Assembly: GCA_963736285.1 (NCBI GenBank)
Contig: CAVTOA010000003.1
Span: 620,001-684,000 of the forward strand
DNA from: CAVTOA01 sp963736285
GTDB taxonomy: Bacteria; Actinomycetota; Actinomycetes; Mycobacteriales; QHCE01
Direction: 5' to 3'
DNA length: 64,000 nt
Shown: positions 60,826 through 64,000 of the stretch, in pieces
How the letters are laid out: each line of letters begins with the position of its first letter
Numbering within the stretch: position 1 is the first letter of the stretch
Position numbers and translations under genes: made by a program
The notes under the pieces: model-generated
Databases searched by the model: none
Told to the model about the DNA's origin: nothing
The model's input: only the letters and a program-made list of their open reading frames with translations

Positions 60826-62283
60826 GTGCGTTTCCTCAGTGAGGTAGGCGGCGGCTCGGCTCCGCGGCACGATCTGACCTATAACGACGTCTTCATGCTG
60901 CCCACACGCTCATCAGTTGCATCCCGGCTCGACGTCGATCTTCGATCCGACGACAACAGCGGAACCACCATCCCCATCATCGCCGCGAACATGACCGCGG
61001 TCTCCGGCCGACGGATGGCCGAAACGGTGGCGAGGCGAGGCGGCATCGCGATCATCCCGCAAGACATCCCGGTCGACGTCGTCACGGGCGTGATCGGTTG
61101 GGTCAAAGAACGTCATCCGGTATATGACACCGCGCTCACCCTCGATCCGCACGACACGGTCGGGTCGGCGCTCGCACTGATCACCAAACGCGCTCACGAA
61201 GCGGTCGTTGTAGTGTCTGGCGAACCGGGACGGCCGCACCCTATTGGCATCGTCACCATGGCCGACTGCGCCGATGTCGACCGATTCACTCAGCTACACC
61301 AAGTCATGAGCACCGAGCCGCTCACGGTGGAAGCCGACGCCCCACTAGAAACGGCCTTTGCCGCACTGAATGAATCACGCCATCAAACCGCGCCGGTCGT
61401 CCATAATGGATTTCTCGTGGGTGTACTCACGCGAACAGGCGCCCTGCGCTCCACCCTGTACCAGCCAGCACTCGATGCACTGGGCCGGCTACGTATCGGT
61501 GCGGCAATGGGCATCAGTGGCGATGTCGAACACAAGGCTGAGTCGCTTATAGCGGCGGGAGTAGACGTGCTGGTGGTCGATACCGCACACGGCCATCAAG
61601 ACAAAATGTTGGCCGCGGTACAGGCAATTCGCGGGCTAGCCCCGGACATTCCAGTGGTGGCGGGAAATGTGGTGACCGCCGAGGGCGTCGGCGACCTCAT
61701 CACCGCCGGCGCAGACATCGTCAAAGTGGGGGTTGGCCCAGGTGCCATGTGCACCACCCGCATGATGACAGGAATGGGGCGGCCGCAGTTCTCCGCGGTA
61801 CGTGAGTGCGCCGGCGCCGCCCGCGCCCTCGGCAAACACGTCTGGGCTGACGGCGGCGTTCGCTACCCCCGCGATGTGGCACTGGCACTGGCCGCTGGCG
61901 CGAGCAATGTCATGATCGGCACCTGGTTTGCTGGCACCTACGAGAGCGCGGCGAACATGCTCGAGGATGGCAACGGGCACATGTACAAGGTCAGCTATGG
62001 CATGGCGTCCGCCCGGGCGGTCCAACACCGCACCAAGGACCAAACCGCTTTCGAACGCGCCAGGAAAGCGTTGTTCGAAGAAGGAATCAGCTCATCCACG
62101 CTGTACCTCGACCCCGCCCGTCCGGGCGTGGAAGACCTGATCGACCACATTGTGGCGGGTGTGCGCTCTGCCTGTTCCTATGCGGGCGCCACTGACTTGG
62201 CGCAGTTGCGCGACCGGGCCACGGTGGGCGTCCAGTCGGTGGCTGGATACGAAGAAGGCCGTCCACTCTCGACAGATTGGTGA
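60826..62283 (+). CDS. guaB1: GuaB1-family IMPDH-fold enzyme with CBS domains (probable GMP reductase)
   Basis: 485 aa from GTG 60826 (VRFLSEVGGG); a far longer frame is antisense to serS. TIM barrel start LTYNDVFMLPTRSSVASRLD, two CBS repeats (DTALTLDPHDTVGSALALIT, VMSTEPLTVEADAPLETAFA), ISGDVEHKAESLIAAGVDVL VVDTAHGH, catalytic loop IVKVGVGPGAMCTTRMMTG with the reactive Cys, and phosphate-binding AGASNVMIGTWFAGTYESA. The actinobacterial GuaB1 group has been shown to be GMP reductase in mycobacteria, not IMPDH. Purine salvage. Confidence 0.9.
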   Translation: MRFLSEVGGGSAPRHDLTYNDVFMLPTRSSVASRLDVDLRSDDNSGTTIPIIAANMTAVSGRRMAETVARRGGIAIIPQDIPVDVVTGVIGWVKERHPVYDTALTLDPHDTVGSALALITKRAHEAVVVVSGEPGRPHPIGIVTMADCADVDRFTQLHQVMSTEPLTVEADAPLETAFAALNESRHQTAPVVHNGFLVGVLTRTGALRSTLYQPALDALGRLRIGAAMGISGDVEHKAESLIAAGVDVLVVDTAHGHQDKMLAAVQAIRGLAPDIPVVAGNVVTAEGVGDLITAGADIVKVGVGPGAMCTTRMMTGMGRPQFSAVRECAGAARALGKHVWADGGVRYPRDVALALAAGASNVMIGTWFAGTYESAANMLEDGNGHMYKVSYGMASARAVQHRTKDQTAFERARKALFEEGISSSTLYLDPARPGVEDLIDHIVAGVRSACSYAGATDLAQLRDRATVGVQSVAGYEEGRPLSTDW

Positions 62284-62285
62284 GC

Positions 62286-62627
62286 ATGCACATCAGCCGA
62301 GAGCGGTTTGAGGAATTGGTCAGCATTGCGCTGGACGAGATCCCACCCGAATTCCTCAAAGCACTCAACAACGTGGTGGTACTGGTGGAAGACCACGCTC
62401 CCAACCCACGCTTGCTCGGTCTGTACGAGGGCTATGCGCTGCCTCATCGTGGGGTCGAATATTCCGGGGTTCTGCCGGACAGAATCTTCATCTACCGTGA
62501 CACCATCATGTCGATCTGCGAGTCAGAAGACGAGATTCGGCGGGAAGTGACCAAGACAGTGGTGCACGAGGTCGCGCACCACTTTGGTGTCAGCGATGAG
62601 CGGCTTCACGAGCTGGGGTGGGGGTGA
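62286..62627 (+). CDS. Metallopeptidase family protein (minimal zincin)
   Basis: 113 aa, ATG 62286, 2 bp after guaB1. Signature TKTVVHEVAHHFGVSDERLH: HExxH zinc site with a third His-like position, plus FEELVSIALDEIPPEFLKAL at the N-terminus. Small soluble zincin found widely in actinobacteria (Rv3836-type). Often adjacent to serS. Substrate unknown. Confidence 0.88.
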   Translation: MHISRERFEELVSIALDEIPPEFLKALNNVVVLVEDHAPNPRLLGLYEGYALPHRGVEYSGVLPDRIFIYRDTIMSICESEDEIRREVTKTVVHEVAHHFGVSDERLHELGWG

Positions 62628-62683
62628 GCCGTAGCTTCCGCGTAGGCTGCATACAGCACGTCCCCGAGGGAAGCGATCCGAAC

Positions 62684-63406
62684 ATGCAAAGCGACTTGTT
62701 CAGCCAAGAAAACACCGTGCAAACGCCGACCGAGGCTGGCATCAGCTTGCAGCATGCTAAATGTGTGCGCGCTGTCGTGAACGGCGAAGTGCTCGCCCGG
62801 CAGGGCACAATGGTTTCCCATCGCGGAAACCTGCGTCTCGAGGTAAAAGGCCAGGGCGCCGGCAAATTTTTTAAGCGAGCTCTGACCGGCGAAGGGCTAG
62901 CACTCATGACCGCCCAGGGTCAGGGCGAAATCTGGTTTGCAAACCAAAATCAGCAATGTTTTCTTATCGACATTTATTCTGGAGACGAACTCTCCATTAA
63001 TGGCCGCAATGTGCTGTGCTTTGAGGCTGGCCTTCAATACGACATTCGTATGGTGCGGGGCGCGGGAATGTTTGGCGGCGGACTATTCAATTCGACATTC
63101 ACCGGGCAAGGACGCATTGCTATTAATAGTGATGGTCCGCCCATTGTCATACCGGTGACGCCGCAACTTCCGGTTTTTGCCGACACCGATGCGGTCGTCG
63201 GATGGTCAGGGCAACTTAACACCAGCATCCACCGCTCGCAGGGTATGAAATCGCTTTTGCGTGGCGGTTCCGGAGAGATGTTCCAGATTGCTTTTCATGG
63301 TCACGGTTTTGTGATTGTTCAGCCCTCCGAGGGAGAAAAGGTTGTTACGGGTGGCAACACAGGCGGCGGGACTGGTGGCGTAATCGGCAATTTGTTCGGC
63401 AACTAA
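62684..63406 (+). CDS. AIM24-family protein
   Basis: 240 aa from ATG 62684 (MQSDLFSQENTVQTPTEA). All-beta jelly-roll: VVNGEVLARQGTMVSHRGNL, GKFFKRALTGEGLALMTAQG, VLCFEAGLQYDIRMVRGAGM, and GGSGEMFQIAFHGHGFVIVQ PSEG. Gly-rich C-terminus (GGNTGGGTGGVIGNLFGN). The TerD/AIM24 group is of uncertain function, membrane- or mitochondria-related in yeast. Begins 57 bp after the zincin gene. Confidence 0.87.
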   Translation: MQSDLFSQENTVQTPTEAGISLQHAKCVRAVVNGEVLARQGTMVSHRGNLRLEVKGQGAGKFFKRALTGEGLALMTAQGQGEIWFANQNQQCFLIDIYSGDELSINGRNVLCFEAGLQYDIRMVRGAGMFGGGLFNSTFTGQGRIAINSDGPPIVIPVTPQLPVFADTDAVVGWSGQLNTSIHRSQGMKSLLRGGSGEMFQIAFHGHGFVIVQPSEGEKVVTGGNTGGGTGGVIGNLFGN

Positions 63407-63429
63407 ACGCATCCACGCCGCGCGGTTAC

Positions 63430-63488
63430 GTTTTTTGCGGATTGACCGCAATGTGGGGGCCCAACATTGCGGTCAATCCGCAAAAAAC
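63430..63488. terminator. Bidirectional 25-bp hairpin terminator
   Basis: GTTTTTTGCGGATTGACCGC AATGT (63430-63454) and its exact complement (63464-63488) with a 9-nt loop, flanked by T-run and A-run within the stem. It lies between the converging AIM24 gene and pheA. Confidence 0.9.
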
Positions 63489-63501
63489 CAGAATTCAACG
63501 G

Positions 63502-64000
63502 TTACTGTCCATGTTCGCGAATTCTATGTAGCCACTGGTTCGCATCGCAAAAATCTTTGTCCGCGGTATGTTCAATTTGAGCCCGACGCGGTTCACCCGC
63601 TCGTGGATATGAACCGAGATATCGCACCGCAGCACAAACCCGGTGCAAACCCATGAGCGCCTCACCAATACGGTGCTCGCTAATATGCCCTTCGCAGTCA
63701 AGAAAGAAGCAGTATTTTCCTAGCAATTCTTTAGTGGGACGAGACTCAATTCTCGTCAAATTAACACCACGAACAGCGAATTGCGTCAGTACCTGGAGTA
63801 GAACTCCCACATGATCATCGGCCGCGAAAACGACAAGCGACGTTATGTCGTGACCGGTTGGCGCCGAAGGCGGGCCCGGCGGCTTCACCAAAATGAAGCG
63901 GGTGACGGCTCCACTGTTGTCGCCAATGTCGCGCGCGAGACATGTCAAGCCGTTTTCTCTGCCAGCAATTTCGGCGCATATTGCCGCGTCATACATTCCT
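63502..64000 (-). CDS. pheA: Prephenate dehydratase, C-terminal part
   Basis: Runs off the window at the 5' side; about 166 codons are visible. The last part of the dehydratase domain (AAICAEIAGRENGLTCLARD, NSGAVTRFILV with the TRF motif) is followed by an ACT domain: TSLVVFAADDHVGVLLQVLT, GVNLTRIESRPTKELLGKYC FFLD, the ESRP phenylalanine-binding motif. It converts prephenate to phenylpyruvate, feedback inhibited by Phe. tyrA for the other branch is at 18.9 kb. Confidence 0.93.
   Translation of the reverse strand, partial: GMYDAAICAEIAGRENGLTCLARDIGDNSGAVTRFILVKPPGPPSAPTGHDITSLVVFAADDHVGVLLQVLTQFAVRGVNLTRIESRPTKELLGKYCFFLDCEGHISEHRIGEALMGLHRVCAAVRYLGSYPRAGEPRRAQIEHTADKDFCDANQWLHRIREHGQ

Overview
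The window looks like a chromosome segment from a moderately high-GC actinomycete (Actinomycetota). Direct support: a bacterial proteasome activator (Bpa) ending in GQYL, a GuaB1-type CBS/IMPDH-fold enzyme beside serS and pheA, tadA close to tyrA with a serine tRNA, frequent GTG/TTG starts, and an actinomycete-type integrative and conjugative element (AICE). The order tadA, tyrA, quinone oxidoreductase, bpa, serS, small metallopeptidase, pheA resembles the corresponding part of mycobacterial and related genomes. The genus cannot be named from sequence alone.

Layout. 1-26.5 kb is a patchwork. It holds fragments of a toxin-antitoxin family, a 709-aa protein with an HEWRH motif, a CsoR/CstR-type repressor with twin operators in front of an MMPL transporter, an AhpD-like protein and a Cys-rich mini-protein, an ISL3-type insertion sequence, M50 and S1 proteases, a redox/membrane cluster, two tandem class-A beta-lactamase-like lipoproteins (one frameshifted), tRNA-Ser(CGA)-tadA, a truncated sugar isomerase, tyrA, and a run of broken hydroxy-acid metabolism genes. 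26,782-38,771 is a complete-looking AICE inserted in the 3' end of tRNA-Arg(ACG), with exact 44-bp direct repeats, Int/Xis, prim-pol plus DUF3631 replication genes, an array of small repeats, SSB, an FtsK-type transfer ATPase, a DUF2637 spread protein, a GntR regulator with a 24-bp perfect palindrome, and an aldo/keto reductase as apparent cargo. 39-42.7 kb is a TPP-riboswitch-controlled thiamine ABC transporter whose permease and ATPase are broken while the binding protein is open. 42.7-48.5 kb is the cytochrome bd locus cydABDC with twin inverted repeats upstream. 48.6-58.5 kb holds a Tat lipoprotein beta-propeller, pterin dehydratase, a 1050-aa protein of unknown function, a 24-aa metallothionein-like microgene next to a ZIP transporter, VapBC and RelBE-type pairs, tRNA-Ser(TGA), a quinone oxidoreductase and bpa. 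58.5-64 kb is conserved housekeeping: HAD phosphatase, serS, guaB1, a zincin, AIM24 and the 3' part of pheA.

Two themes stand out. First, gene decay is patchy: transport and catabolic genes (thiamine permease and ATPase, hydroxy-acid dehydrogenases, an HpcH-type aldolase, a rhamnose-isomerase-like gene, one serine hydrolase, TA toxins) are frameshifted or truncated, while core genes between them are intact. This fits relaxed selection better than uniform sequencing error, but reads are needed to decide. Second, there are several clean local regulatory designs: twin palindromes for the CsoR-like repressor, twin 15-bp palindromes before cydA, a TetR operator, the AICE GntR palindrome and a TPP riboswitch.
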